A program made the translations under genes and the position numbers. A stretch of DNA of 64,000 nucleotides from Oegoconia quadripuncta. Taxonomy: Eukaryota > Arthropoda > Insecta > Lepidoptera > Autostichidae. Shown in pieces: positions 52,563-63,009 of this stretch (position 1 is its first letter; the number at the start of each line of letters is the position of its first letter). Under the pieces are notes generated by a model, which ran no database searches, was not told the DNA's origin, and saw only the letters and a list, made by a program, of their open reading frames with translations. The stretch covers positions 31,816,022 through 31,880,021 of the forward strand of contig OX438749.1 in assembly GCA_949316235.1 (NCBI GenBank), in the 5' to 3' direction.

Positions 52563-53269
52563 CTTCACTGTACTGAAAAACCTTTGTTGTAAACACTATT
52601 TGGTGACAGCGGTTATGTGCCGCCTGTGTGAGGAAAATTTCGCATTAAAATAACAGGATATTATGTCCGGTGCGCTGCTACAACTGATTTTTAGATGCAC
52701 TGGTTATCACGTTTGCGAAAAAAATTGGAATCATCGCTGCTCAGCCTTGAAATATTTGACATGTATCACCTTTTCCCTTCCCCGCTTCACACCAAACTTC
52801 GCACTTTTTTCATAAAAATGGCCTCTTTCGATCATAGACATCGACATTTAACTTTTACGAAAATTTGATCATAGGCTATGACATTCACCATTCTGCCTGA
52901 GAATAATTAAAAAACGATTCGTTCGACGATAAACGACTGTTCTAAGATGGTGAGATGTAATCAATCGTGTATAGAGATTGCTTATGTGTTTTCTTATAAT
53001 ATTTCAGAATTAGTAAAATATTTTTCGACGAGTTTTATCTGCCTCGTGTGAACAGTCCATAATAGGCATAGATAATGAGACGAAAGGATGTTTTTAACAC
53101 TGACAACATTTTTTTTTATACTTCATTCCTTCCATGGCGGCGCTTGGTGTTTATGCGCGAAGTTTTGTTTGTTTTTATAAATTTTACGCCTCGTAACAAC
53201 TAAACAAATAACACTACTGTTTTTCAATAATGTTAATTTGTAGTTTTGCACGTGTTAAGTGTTAACACA
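52563..53269. promoter_or_regulatory. shared spacer between divergent THAP genes (putative bidirectional promoter)
   Basis: About 707 bp separate the two start codons, with no repeat recognised inside, unlike nearly all of the rest of the window. On the THAP-B side there are a TATA-like ttttataaattt (53173-53184), tccatggcggcg (53133-53144) and a palindromic cacgtg (53249-53254) 16 bp before the ATG. On the THAP-A side I saw no clear core motif. Function is inferred from arrangement only. Confidence 0.55.
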
Positions 53270-53480
53270 ATGCCATATTACTGCACTGTGCCGCATTGCA
53301 CGTCGATGGCCGGCAAAGCGAAGAACGTATCGTTTCACCAATTTCCAAGAGACGAGGAGCTTGCTAAGCTATGGAATAGGATCTTGAAGAGAGGGAAGCC
53401 GTACACGAAGTACTCGAAAGTCTGCAGCCTCCACTTCAGGCCTGAGGATTACACTATTACCAGTGTTGGAAAAAACAAAG
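53270..53480 (+). CDS. THAP-B exon 1 (THAP zinc domain, first part)
   Basis: 211 nt from the ATG to donor aaag/gttgtt. The start at MPYYC is preferred over the in-frame codon at 53246 because MPxxC is the family's normal N-terminus. Cys5, Cys10, Cys52, His55, Pro26 and Trp35 are present, with FHQFPRD and the centre [15 protein letters not shown]. It ends in phase 1 at the same codon as THAP-A exon 1. Confidence 0.92.
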
Positions 53481-56400
53481 GTTGTTTGTCATACATAATT
53501 ACTGTGTACCTACTTCCATCGTTCCCACGTTTTATTTATTATGCAGTGCACTTTCATGCTGCCTAGCAAACTGAGTTTATTAGTTATCTATCAAATCGCA
53601 TTTCTGCCTGTGGGTGTCTTAATTTAATTAATTACCACATTCGTGAAAGACTTGAATGTGTCTACTAGAGGTGTACAAAAAAATTTATGTATTTCTCAAA
53701 TTATATAAAAGTTTCTTATGGAGGAGCGAAGCTTCCTGCCACAGCTATTATTACTAGGACCTTATGTGTTTAATTTGTATGTAGAAAAGGAAATAAACAT
53801 ATTTTAATTATTTAATACCTTAACATAGGTATTCACTTAATAAGTCAAAACAATAATAATAATATATGTCTTTGCACAAACACACAGTGCCATCTAGGTG
53901 CACAGTAAGCATCTAGGCTTGTGTTATGGATACCAGATGGTTGAAAAACTTCACAAATACATTTTTTTTTTGCATAAATGAAAAACATTCATAACTCAGG
54001 ATCATACAAACATATGCCCCTAGCGGGATTCGAACCCGCGACCATTTGGTATAGTAGCAGAGTTTCTAACCACTACATCGAACAGGTCGTCAAATATGCA
54101 TAAACTCAACAATTCAAACAACATTTTTGTTGTGCTCTAAAAATACTTTAATGTATATTCAAGAAGCCACTTTTGTAGATGGTTGTTACATTTATTTAGA
54201 GATAGATCTGTTATAAACTGTGTAATTTTATTGTATACTAAATCGGTTTAGCGAAAAAAGTAGCCTGTATGTTCTGTCAATCAAACAAAATCATCCAAAT
54301 CCGTCCAACCGTTTAGGTGCGAAGACGTAACAAACATACATAAAAAAATAAAAATAGCCTTTATTTCTCTGACCAGGTTGTAAATAATATGTATATAAAT
54401 TATATGTACAGATTTTAAATTAAATTTCTTGACTGACGTCAGTAACGTTTTTAGTTTGGTCAGGTTGTCCCTTGACATAGGCCTCCTTAATAGCACGCCA
54501 TTTTTGACGGTCCTTGGCAAATCTTCTCCATCCTTGTGGCAGATCATCTTCCCATCGCTTCACCTGTCTTCCTCTCCGTCTTTTCCAATCAACAAACATA
54601 CATACACCCACACAAACTTTCGTATTTATAATATTAATTGGGATAATTTGATATTGTGTTTTTGGAATATCATTAAATTAAGCACAGTTTTCTTGATATA
54701 ACAACTATCAATGGTGATGTTGGAACAGAACCCTCAGCGCTGGAGTCCTACTCTCACCTGGCCAATATTTTTTAAATTTAATTCCATTAAATCATCCCAC
54801 TATACCTATGTAAAATAAGCTGGTTACAACGTACAAAATCGTACAATTTTTTTAAATGAATTATTAAATATTCTATGCAAAATTCAATGGACATTGTGTA
54901 GAATTCTACGACCATGGGTTTATAATGGAAGGAAGGGAGAGTGTGGAGATGTGATCTAGATTCAGCATGGTATTTCCATGTGTTTAGTGTTATTATACAT
55001 AATTTATAAAACGGTACTGAAGCCCATTTGGACCTACGGTATCCAACTGTGGGGCTCTGCCTGCAATTCAAATATAATGATGGTACAGAGGGTACAAAAT
55101 TATATCCTGAAACAAATATCCAATGCACCATGGTTTATTAAGAACACGGAGATCCACCACTACCTGGAAATTAACACAGTGAGCGAGGAGATCAAAGCTT
55201 ACTCCAAAGCATACAAAACCCGGCTGACAGACCATCCCAACAAGCTAGCAGTCCAGTTGACTATACCTGATAGCCTAAGACGCCTGAAAAGACGAATAAT
55301 CCTGGACAACCTATGAATGGAAACACGAGTAGCTATATACATTGGGGTATGCACTCTCCCGACAAAGCCCTAAGAACAAATCTGCTCATAGTCACCGACT
55401 GATCGCAGGATAAGGCCAACAAAAAAAAAATGTGTTTGGAGTTATGTAACAAAATTAAGAGTGCAGCGTCAATTCCCAGAGTAATAATTATTATTATGGT
55501 GGCCCCATATAGAAATTATTATTATAATATACATTTCGGACACTTACACCAATCATCTACCTAGTCCCAAAATTAACAAAGCTGTACACTATAGATACTA
55601 GATAATGGATACACATACTTAACCTTTGGTTTTGCTGACAGGGTCACTGATGGATATTTGTGAACGCAACCATACACAGAAACTGACATCAACGCACATC
55701 TGTCAACACAAGTATTTTTCCTACCCACTTCCCCTACCTTAGCCCGTGACAGTAATCAGTTACGTGGACAACCTTCGCACCCGGCGGTCAAGCTCGCGCT
55801 ACAGCTTCCATCCCGAGGCGATATACAGCATCTCAGCGTCTCCTAGAGACCACTTTTTATCTTTACATCATCCGCGACCGCGACATCCACGCGCGCGTTC
55901 CGAGTCCATTATTTCTACGCCAGTCTGAAGACTTCGACCCTAACGGCCGCCGAGAACCAGCGCCCACGAATCATACTAGGCAGGTCAGTCACAGGCTTTT
56001 TCATTTTCCCATCATCTTTCCCCCACATTTCCTGGTCCTTCACCCCGGATTCCTCATCTTTATTTATGTACTTATCGCATCACACATAACTTTACAATTC
56101 AGCGTAATTTTCTACCTACACCACATTTGCATTTTTCTACCTTCATCTTTTTTTTTGTTCTTGTAACGATCTTCGTAAACTAACGGTTGTGTATGGTTGG
56201 TTTCACACTTTACCAATTTCGTTGGAAATACTTTGTCCAACTAGAATCCAAGCCAAGAAAATCTTAAAAACACAGACGTCATTTCATCTATAACCTACAA
56301 ACGCGAACCTTGTCTGTTTACATCGTATTTGTATGCAAAAGTGTTTGATTTATTTAGGAATTTTTGCCTTTAGGCATAATAATAATGACTTCTGAAGTAA

Positions 56401-59400
56401 AGCGAAAGGGACTATTGTTCGATCTGGCGGTCGGACGTATCACAGATCTTTACAATCTCGCAATAAAATGCACACAAGAAAAACATGATATCGAAAGTAT
56501 CAATCGGTATCAAGTTAAATATACTGATATAGGGAGAACTCGAGAACAAATGGAGGATGCTTATTTGGTTCTATTATCTAGTGATACTTTTGATGAAAAA
56601 AAGCGAGCTGAGATAGATGCCACCTATGCTAAGTTTCAGGAGGTGTATTATTCCATACAGGTGTTACATTCTTCTATAGTAGCAAAATGTCCCGTGAAAC
56701 ATGAATCAACGGCAAGGCAAAATCCTAGTTTCCATTTACCTAAAATAACATTGGCCCGATTTACTGGTGTGCATGTCGAGTGGCCTAATTTTATTGCAAT
56801 ATTTAATAGTCTCATCCACGACAACACCGGCATTACCCCAGTGGAGAAAATGCATTATTTGCTTAGTGTGTTAGACAAAGAACCCCTATCTTTAATTAAA
56901 CATTTAATCATCTCTAATGAAAATTACCACGTTGCTTACTCCTTGCTGACTGAGCGGTATGAGAACAAACGGATCATTGCTGATAAACATGTTGAGGCAG
57001 TTCTCAATTTGCCTAATCTTACACTGGTGAATTTTAAAACATTAAATAAATTTCTAAACACTGTAAAAGAAAATACCCAGGCTCTCACTGCGCTAAAATT
57101 TGATGTAGATTCATGGAGCTTCTTACTACTCCATATAATTCTTAAAAAACTTTCAGTCGACCTGCGCAGTAAGTTCGAATCAACAATTGAGTCAACATGT
57201 ATTCCGTCATTTCAACAATTATTAAATTTTTTAGAAAATCAGCAGCGTATACTCGAAAATATATCTGGTTCCTCATCGAAATCACAACCTAGCAATTCTT
57301 TGAATGTTGTCGATTCCGACAATAAGTTGCAAAATCAATTAAGTTGCCCATGCTGCAACGATAATCATCTAATTTACAGGTGTACAAAATTCAATTTAAT
57401 GACACCAAGAGAACGGAAGGATTTTGTAAAGCAGAACAGGCTTTGTTTTAACTGTTTACGTACACATCATGTGTCAAAGTGTTCATCTCAGTCTATATGC
57501 CAAGTATGTCGTGGCCGTCATCACACAAAGTTGCACATTCAACCAGCACATTTTAGCGAGCCACCCCGCACAAGTTCTCCTGTCATCAACGAGTACGAAA
57601 AGGTGCTCGATCCAGTTCCTCAATCTCTTCATAGCGTTGATACCTTATCAACCATGTTGCTCGGGACAGCTGTGGTCCATGTCCAGGATGTTGATGGACA
57701 TTACCATACTGCTCGTGCTCTGATCGATAGCGGTTCTCAGGTTTCGGTGATGACAGAGCACTTAGCTCAAAAGTTGAGGCTCAGACGTTCAGATTCTGGC
57801 ACACTATTTGGTCTCGGTGCTTCGGCTACTCAATCAACAAGAGGCATGGTACATTGCAGCATTGAACCATTGTCTACTTCAAAACAAACTTTAAATTCTG
57901 ATTTTATTATTTTAAAACGCATTACCAACAACCTTCCTTCTGTGCGTGTTGATCAATCAGTATTGAACAAATGTGACTATTTGGTTTTAGCGGATAAAAA
58001 TTTCATTACTCCTGGACCAATAGACTTGCTGTTAGGTATAGACCTATATGACCAAATCTTTGATGGTAGAAAGTACAGTCTAGGTGAAAACATGCCTACT
58101 GCCTACTCTTCTATTTTTGGATGGGTTATTATGGGTAAAGCTCCCGCAGCATCGCGTTACGGTAACAATTGTATCACGTCGATGGCCTGCACCACTAATC
58201 TCGATCTTGCTCTCAATAGGTTTTGGGAGGTTGAAGAGCCACCTAAGATGCTCATCCAAGATCCCGAGAATGTTCAATGCGAGAAACATTTTTCTGACAC
58301 GCATGCTAGAGACAACTTTGGCAGATTTATACTTCGTCTTCCATTCAAGGTTGATCACAAACCTTTGGGCGACACACACGTCAATGCTACCAAACGTTTC
58401 TACAATCTGGAGCGTCGGCTGCTCCGCGAGCCAAGGCTGCGTGAGCTCTATATCGCGTTCATGAGGGATTACCTTGAAGCTGGTCACATGCGCGAGGTTA
58501 AATCTCCTGCCTCACGTGATCGCTATTATATACCTCATCATGGCGTGCTCAAAGAGCATAGCAGTACGACTAAACTGCGTGCTGTCTTTGACGCCACGTT
58601 TCCCAGTTCATCTGGTGTGTCACTCAACCAAGTTCTGTTGTCTGGTCCCAAATTACAGAAAAATATTGAGGACATCATCCTACGTTTTAGGCTTCATCTG
58701 GTGGTGTTCACATGCGATATAAAACAGATGTATCGTCAGGTTCGTATTGCAGATCAAGACTGCAAGTATCAGACCATCCTTTGGCGCGAATCTCCTGATG
58801 AGCCGCTCAAGCAGTTTGAGCTAACCACGGTCACCTATGGGGTTACTAGTTCGGCGTATCAGGCGATTCGGGTGATACATGAGTTGGCTTACCTCAACTC
58901 GGAGCAATATCCTGATGCTTCCAGAGCTCTCCTGGAAGATACCTTTGTCGATGATGTTGTCTGTGGGGCTGCTAGTCTTTCTTCAGCGTTGGACCTGCAG
59001 AAACAACTTGTTGACATCCTCTCCCAGGGTGGGTTTCTTTTGCGCAAATGGTCCAGCAACTGTCATGAGTTCTTGGAGTCTGTGCCAGCAGACCATTGCG
59101 AGTCTCCCTTCCGGTTCGAGGCCGAGGGAGCAAATGTTTTTAAAGTTTTGGGCATCCAGTGGAACGCCAACACTGATAATTTCGTCTATCACGTCTCCGA
59201 GATGAGTAGCGTCATGTCCAAGCGTGGCATTCTATCGAACATCGCAAGGCTCTACGACCCATGTGGTTTTCTAGCTCCCGTTACATTCCATGCCAAGCAT
59301 ATTATGCAGAAGCTTTGGTCCATCGAATGTGGATGGGACGATCCTCTTCCCTCCGATATTCTGCAATGTTGGTTGACTTTTGTTTCCGAATTTTCTCAAC

Positions 59401-62400
59401 TCAACAATGTTAATATTCCACGACGAGTGCTCACTGATCAACCTGTGGATTGTCAGCTGCATGGTTTCAGTGATGCATCCGAACGAGGGTACGCAGCTTG
59501 CGTCTACCTTCGCACTTTGGATTCCAGCGGTCACGTTTTGGTGCAACTACTGTTGGCCAAGTCACGTGTGGCGCCGCTGAAACAAAAACTTACCGTTCCC
59601 AAGCTGGAACTTAGCGGCGCACTTATGCTAGCCCGTCTATTAGAGCATGTCGTCAATGTTCTAAGTCTCAAAACACAACTTAGCTCTGTATCAGCCTGGT
59701 GTGATTCCAGCATTGTTTTATCGTGGCTTGGTACCTCTCCGCACAAGCTGCAAACCTTCGAAGGAAATAGAGTGTCTCAAATCCAGTCGTTGATTCCGAA
59801 TGCTACTTGGAGGCACGTACCCTCATTATCCAATCCAGCTGATTCAGCGAGTCGAGGACGCACTCCGTCTGAATTGGTAGACAACCATTTGTGGTGGTCT
59901 CCACCATGGCTTGCAGATGACCCTTCAACATGGCCTGGAGATTTCCAAGTGGTGAGTGAAGCGGAGTTGCCAGGCATCAAACCCGCTCCACTAACGTCGA
60001 ACATGGTCCAAATTCAAGCTTCGGATGAATGTCAAATCCTTGAGAAATTCAGCACGTTCTCCAAGCTTCAAGCCACAGTAGCATGGTGCAAACGATTTGC
60101 TCACAATTGCAAACAGCGTGATCCAGCATGTAGGCGCTCAGGTCCCTTGTCTATTGCTGAACTAAATGGCAGCCTGCATATCATTATCAGCATGGTTCAG
60201 TCGGTAACGTTCGCCGGTGCCATCAAGTCACTGCAAGCAGGAATGCCTCTAAAGGGAGCTTTGATGCGTCTGAATCCTTTTCTTGATCCTCACGGTCTCT
60301 TGAGGGTAGGCGGCAGACTTACCCAATCTAGCTTGGATTACGCCGTCAAACATCCGTTGTTGCTTCCAAAGTCTCATCACGTCACGAAACTCATAATTGA
60401 GCATCATCATCGCATTCACCTGCATCCAGGTTTAAACACTTTGCTAAATCTATTGCAGCACAAATTCTGGATCATGTCCGCGCGTAGAGTGATCCGACAC
60501 GTTATTTTTCGGTGTCATCGTTGCTACCGCCTGCGACCAAAGGCTGTTGAACCTTTTATGGGTGATTTACCCGTCGATAGAGTCACGTCATGCCGACCCT
60601 TTCAAAAGGTAGGTATCGATTTTGCTGGTCCCTTTATGCTGAAGGCTTCTCGAGTGCGCAATGCCAAGTCCATCAAGGCTTACCTCTGCGTCTTCGTCTG
60701 CTTCGCGACCAAAGGCGTTCATTTGGAGATAGTATCAGAGTTATCTACTGACGCGTTTCTGGCCTGCTTTGATCGTTTTGTGTCTCGTAGGGGTCTCCCC
60801 AGCGATATTTTCAGCGATTGCGGCACCAATTTCGTAGGTGCTCACGCTCATTTGAAAGAGGTTTCTGGTTTTATAAGGAACTCTACAGACGAGATCCACC
60901 GACACGTGACTACTCAACAAATAGCTTGGCATTTCAACCCGCCAGCAAGTCCACATATGGGCGGATTGTGGGAGAGTGCAGTTCGCTCTGCGAAGATCAT
61001 CTTGGCCCGCGTCATTGGTGACCGGCCACTTTTGTTTGAAGAAATGGCTACCATATTCGCTAAGGTTGAAGCCGCGTTAAACTCTCGCCCTTTATGTCCA
61101 ATCAGCAATGATCCCAACGATCTCGAGGTTTTAACGCCCGGCCATTTCATCATCGGTCAGCCGCTTCTAGCCACACCTGAACACAGTCTTGTCGACTCTA
61201 ACATTCCTATACTCAAACGATGGTTATTGCTTCGTCAAATCACCCAGCATTTCTGGAAGCGATGGCAATCTGAGTATTTACACACGCTTCAACAACGCCC
61301 TAAGTGGTTAGCTAAGACCACGCCAATCCAACTCGGTGACTTGGTCCTTGTTAAAGATTCTCGATTACCTCCGCTTCAATGGCGTAAGGCTAGGGTGATA
61401 CGCACTTGTCCAGGCGCTGACGGCGTTATCAGAGTCGTCGAGCTCAAAACATCTACTGGAACTTTGCTTAGGCCAGTCGTTAAGCTGTGCCCTTTGCTGC
61501 CGAGTTCTGAAACCCTATTTTAAACTCAACGAGCTCTAGGCTCTATCCTTAGTTTTAGTTTTTTTTTATTCTTATTTTTGTTATGTTCAACAGACATTTA
61601 GGTAATCATCTTTTGTCTTTATCTTAATATATCAAAGAGCTAGGTAGCTCCTTGGGGGGCGGTATGATGGATATTTGTGAACGCAACCATACACAGAAAC
61701 TGACATCAACGCACATCTGTCAACACAAGTATTTTTCCTACCCACTTCCCCTACCTTAGCCCGTGACAGTAATCAGTTACGTGGACAACCTTCGCACCCG
61801 GCGGTCAAGCTCGCGCTACAGCTTCCATCCCGAGGCGATATACAGCATCTCAGCGTCTCCTAGAGACCACTTTTTATCTTTACATCATCCGCGACCGCGA
61901 CATCCACGCGCGCGTTCCGAGTCCATTATTTCTACGCCAGTCTGAAGACTTCGACCCTAACGGCCGCCGAGAACCAGCGCCCACGAATCATACTAGGCAG
62001 GTCAGTCACAGGCTTTTTCATTTTCCCATCATCTTTCCCCCACAGTCACTGTTCGTGAAAGGTTCACTTTGGAGAACCTATTTGAAGTTCACTTTTGAAG
62101 CTATATTAAGAAGTGTATTGTAGAATTTTGTGCAATAAAGTGTACTTGATTGATTGATTGATTGAGAACCCTTTTGAAGTATTATTATTATAGACGAGCA
62201 GCATTACTGCTGGTATGTCTATGTCACAGTGTTGGAAGAGTTCACATTGTTCATTATGTTGTTATTCAGTCCCTATTTAAGTCATCACTAGTTTTTTAAA
62301 AATTTGTCCAATCTATTCTTGAATGAGTTCACTGATTGGGCGGAAACAACGTCTTCCGGCAGCTTATTCCAGGCCTGAACAACACGGTTGCTCAGAAAGT

Positions 62401-62704
62401 GATGGGCGACATTGATGTCAGCGTGAGTGCGGCTTATTCGCAGAGCGTGTCCTCGTAATGGTCGTATGTCTTTCATCCAGAATATGTCTTGCAAGTGAGG
62501 CAGGTTGTTTTCCAAATTTTATGCTGGTTCAATCATTACAGTATTCATTACAATGTTTCAGGGCAATGGAGGACTCTTCGGAAGGATGCGATACCATCAC
62601 AAAACCTACCACCGGAGTCTCCAGGGCCCGGCCCGATACACAGAAGCCGCAGCACTGGGGCCTGGACCCCAAATAGTCTGCCACCAGCTGTTATAGATCC
62701 AAGG
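53270..62704 (+). CDS. THAP-B: THAP-domain protein, partial gene (exons 1-2)
   Basis: A probable nuclear DNA-binding protein, paralogous to THAP-A. Exons 53270-53480 and 62562-62704 join in phase to give 118 residues: the zinc domain (ligands Cys5, Cys10, Cys52, His55) and the AIPS box at 80-83, then a Pro/Arg/Ser-rich segment. The 9.1-kb intron 1 contains a SINE-B, non-LTR fragments and a complete BEL/Pao element in the same orientation as the gene. The next exon lies to the right of the window. The protein after residue 118 and the gene's role cannot be told from here. Confidence 0.85.
53481..53854. other. start of THAP-B intron 1, no recognised feature
   Basis: AT-rich; the open frame continuing from exon 1 past the donor is read-through into the intron. 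Confidence 0.5.
53855..54095 (-). mobile_element. SINE-B, full length
   Basis: Minus-strand copy with B box gcgggttcgaatcccgc and head end aacaggtcgtc at about 54082-54092. Confidence 0.8.
54345..54610 (-). pseudogene. RTE-like reverse transcriptase C-terminus
   Basis: The minus strand encodes DWKRRRGRQVKRWEDDLPQG, WRRFAKDRQKWRAIKEAYVK and GQPDQTK. The RWEDD..W...A.DR..W pattern is the end of RTE-type proteins. Nothing else of the element is intact. Confidence 0.75.
54970..55430 (+). pseudogene. jockey-like ORF2 C-terminus and 3' end
   Basis: It encodes KTVLKPIWTYGIQLWGSACN, MVQRVQNYILKQISNAPWFI and HHYLEINTVSEEIKAYSKAY, a typical jockey C-terminus with a stop at 55314-55316. A 3' UTR ends in an A-run at about 55420. 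5'-truncated; a copy distinct from the other jockey-like families here. Confidence 0.8.
55540..55642 (-). repeat. SINE-E fragment
   Basis: cttacaccaatcatctacct, tactagataatggatacaca and ggttttgctgacagggtcac match 12838-13025; the rest is missing where the BEL element begins. Confidence 0.6.
55648..56027 (+). repeat. 5' LTR of BEL/Pao element
   Basis: 380 bp, beginning tgatggatatttgtg and ending cttccccc-type text and aca, with TG..CA ends. It includes a 60-codon open frame that is repeated in the 3' LTR and is not a gene. Transcription would start here. Confidence 0.95.
56033..56052 (+). promoter_or_regulatory. primer binding site
   Basis: tggtccttcaccccggattc begins five bases after the LTR and resembles the complement of a tRNA 3' end. 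From memory of insect tRNA-Tyr, about 17 of 20 bases would pair; the tRNA assignment is tentative. Confidence 0.6.
56385..61523 (+). CDS. BEL/Pao Gag-Pol polyprotein, intact
   Basis: A 1712-residue polyprotein from the ATG at 56385. I prefer this start to the upstream non-ATG codon. Gag part: a DUF1759-type capsid region (~120-300) and Cys/His clusters at ~321-385 (CPCCNDNH, then CFNCLRTHHVSKC and CQVCRGRHHTKLH). Protease: ALIDSGSQVSVM at ~446. Reverse transcriptase: FDATFPSSSG and the active-site FVDD at ~854-858. The Pao-type region has YDPCGFLAPV (~956) and an RNase H-like HGFSDASERG (~1027). Integrase: an HHCC zinc part (~1341-1376) and the D,D,E core with GIDFAGPF (~1410), FSDCGTNF (~1475) and GGLWES (~1527). 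No stop or frameshift, so it may be active. Confidence 0.94.
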   Translation: MTSEVKRKGLLFDLAVGRITDLYNLAIKCTQEKHDIESINRYQVKYTDIGRTREQMEDAYLVLLSSDTFDEKKRAEIDATYAKFQEVYYSIQVLHSSIVAKCPVKHESTARQNPSFHLPKITLARFTGVHVEWPNFIAIFNSLIHDNTGITPVEKMHYLLSVLDKEPLSLIKHLIISNENYHVAYSLLTERYENKRIIADKHVEAVLNLPNLTLVNFKTLNKFLNTVKENTQALTALKFDVDSWSFLLLHIILKKLSVDLRSKFESTIESTCIPSFQQLLNFLENQQRILENISGSSSKSQPSNSLNVVDSDNKLQNQLSCPCCNDNHLIYRCTKFNLMTPRERKDFVKQNRLCFNCLRTHHVSKCSSQSICQVCRGRHHTKLHIQPAHFSEPPRTSSPVINEYEKVLDPVPQSLHSVDTLSTMLLGTAVVHVQDVDGHYHTARALIDSGSQVSVMTEHLAQKLRLRRSDSGTLFGLGASATQSTRGMVHCSIEPLSTSKQTLNSDFIILKRITNNLPSVRVDQSVLNKCDYLVLADKNFITPGPIDLLLGIDLYDQIFDGRKYSLGENMPTAYSSIFGWVIMGKAPAASRYGNNCITSMACTTNLDLALNRFWEVEEPPKMLIQDPENVQCEKHFSDTHARDNFGRFILRLPFKVDHKPLGDTHVNATKRFYNLERRLLREPRLRELYIAFMRDYLEAGHMREVKSPASRDRYYIPHHGVLKEHSSTTKLRAVFDATFPSSSGVSLNQVLLSGPKLQKNIEDIILRFRLHLVVFTCDIKQMYRQVRIADQDCKYQTILWRESPDEPLKQFELTTVTYGVTSSAYQAIRVIHELAYLNSEQYPDASRALLEDTFVDDVVCGAASLSSALDLQKQLVDILSQGGFLLRKWSSNCHEFLESVPADHCESPFRFEAEGANVFKVLGIQWNANTDNFVYHVSEMSSVMSKRGILSNIARLYDPCGFLAPVTFHAKHIMQKLWSIECGWDDPLPSDILQCWLTFVSEFSQLNNVNIPRRVLTDQPVDCQLHGFSDASERGYAACVYLRTLDSSGHVLVQLLLAKSRVAPLKQKLTVPKLELSGALMLARLLEHVVNVLSLKTQLSSVSAWCDSSIVLSWLGTSPHKLQTFEGNRVSQIQSLIPNATWRHVPSLSNPADSASRGRTPSELVDNHLWWSPPWLADDPSTWPGDFQVVSEAELPGIKPAPLTSNMVQIQASDECQILEKFSTFSKLQATVAWCKRFAHNCKQRDPACRRSGPLSIAELNGSLHIIISMVQSVTFAGAIKSLQAGMPLKGALMRLNPFLDPHGLLRVGGRLTQSSLDYAVKHPLLLPKSHHVTKLIIEHHHRIHLHPGLNTLLNLLQHKFWIMSARRVIRHVIFRCHRCYRLRPKAVEPFMGDLPVDRVTSCRPFQKVGIDFAGPFMLKASRVRNAKSIKAYLCVFVCFATKGVHLEIVSELSTDAFLACFDRFVSRRGLPSDIFSDCGTNFVGAHAHLKEVSGFIRNSTDEIHRHVTTQQIAWHFNPPASPHMGGLWESAVRSAKIILARVIGDRPLLFEEMATIFAKVEAALNSRPLCPISNDPNDLEVLTPGHFIIGQPLLATPEHSLVDSNIPILKRWLLLRQITQHFWKRWQSEYLHTLQQRPKWLAKTTPIQLGDLVLVKDSRLPPLQWRKARVIRTCPGADGVIRVVELKTSTGTLLRPVVKLCPLLPSSETLF
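61651..61664 (+). promoter_or_regulatory. polypurine tract
   Basis: cttggggggcggta directly precedes the 3' LTR and is the expected plus-strand primer site. Confidence 0.75.
61665..62044 (+). repeat. 3' LTR of BEL/Pao element
   Basis: 380 bp, identical to the 5' LTR by eye, followed by the gtcac duplication. Confidence 0.95.
62147..62515 (-). pseudogene. CR1-like ORF2 C-terminus and 3' end
   Basis: The minus strand encodes DIRPLRGHALRISRTHADIN, VAHHFLSNRVVQAWNKLPED and SVNSFKNRLDKFLKN, then a 3' UTR ending in aatc repeats (62147-62166). It ends only about 46 bp before the THAP-B exon 2 acceptor. Confidence 0.78.
62562..62704 (+). CDS. THAP-B exon 2
   Basis: 143 nt with acceptor aatgtttcag and donor ccaagg/gtatgtg. 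After the split Gly71 it encodes QWRTLRKDAIPSQNLPPESP and GPGPIHRSRSTGAWTPNSLP, then PAVIDPR (residues 72-118), and ends in phase 0. It lines up with THAP-A exon 2 without gaps over QW(K/R)TL..DA(V/I)PSQNLP. The surrounding open frames extend past both splice sites. Confidence 0.88.
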
Positions 62705-63009
62705 GTATGTGCATTTGAAATCAAATAGGCTGATTATCTGAAGCTGCTTGGAGATGAGAACTTCTTCCTTTGAAAAATTAGAAATTGAAGAGCTGCCCTT
62801 TTGAATGTCAGATGTGAGCAATGAATCCACAAGTAATCCAACTGATTCTTGTATTATATTGTGCCTGTCACTATGTGTATTAAAAAGAGTTCAATCAATC
62901 AATCAAATTATTTATTTTGCTAGAATATAGGTACACAATGGTGTTTCAATATTAAAAATGGGGCCCGTTACATTCTGCCTTTTGAGCATGCAAACTTGGC
63001 AAATTGGTT
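62705..63009. other. THAP-B intron 2, no recognised feature
   Basis: Contains an aatc/tcaa microsatellite at about 62893-62905. Nothing else supported. Confidence 0.45.

Larger units (their letters stand above)
55648..62044 (+). mobile_element. complete BEL/Pao LTR retrotransposon
   Basis: A 6397-bp element flanked by the 5-bp duplication gtcac (55643-55647 and 62045-62049). In order: 5' LTR, a tRNA-type primer binding site, leader, one Gag-Pol ORF of 1712 codons, a purine-rich tract and the 3' LTR. The two 380-bp LTRs look identical base by base, and every expected signal is present, so the insertion is very young. It lies in THAP-B intron 1 in the sense direction. There is no envelope ORF between the pol stop and the 3' LTR. 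Confidence 0.95.

Noticed and set aside
55746..55928. 60-residue open frame repeated at 61763-61945
   Set aside because: It lies wholly inside the LTRs and is duplicated because the LTRs are; no sign of coding.
61524..61664. Envelope gene downstream of the BEL/Pao polyprotein
   Set aside because: Only about 140 bp separate the stop codon from the 3' LTR; no room for an envelope ORF.
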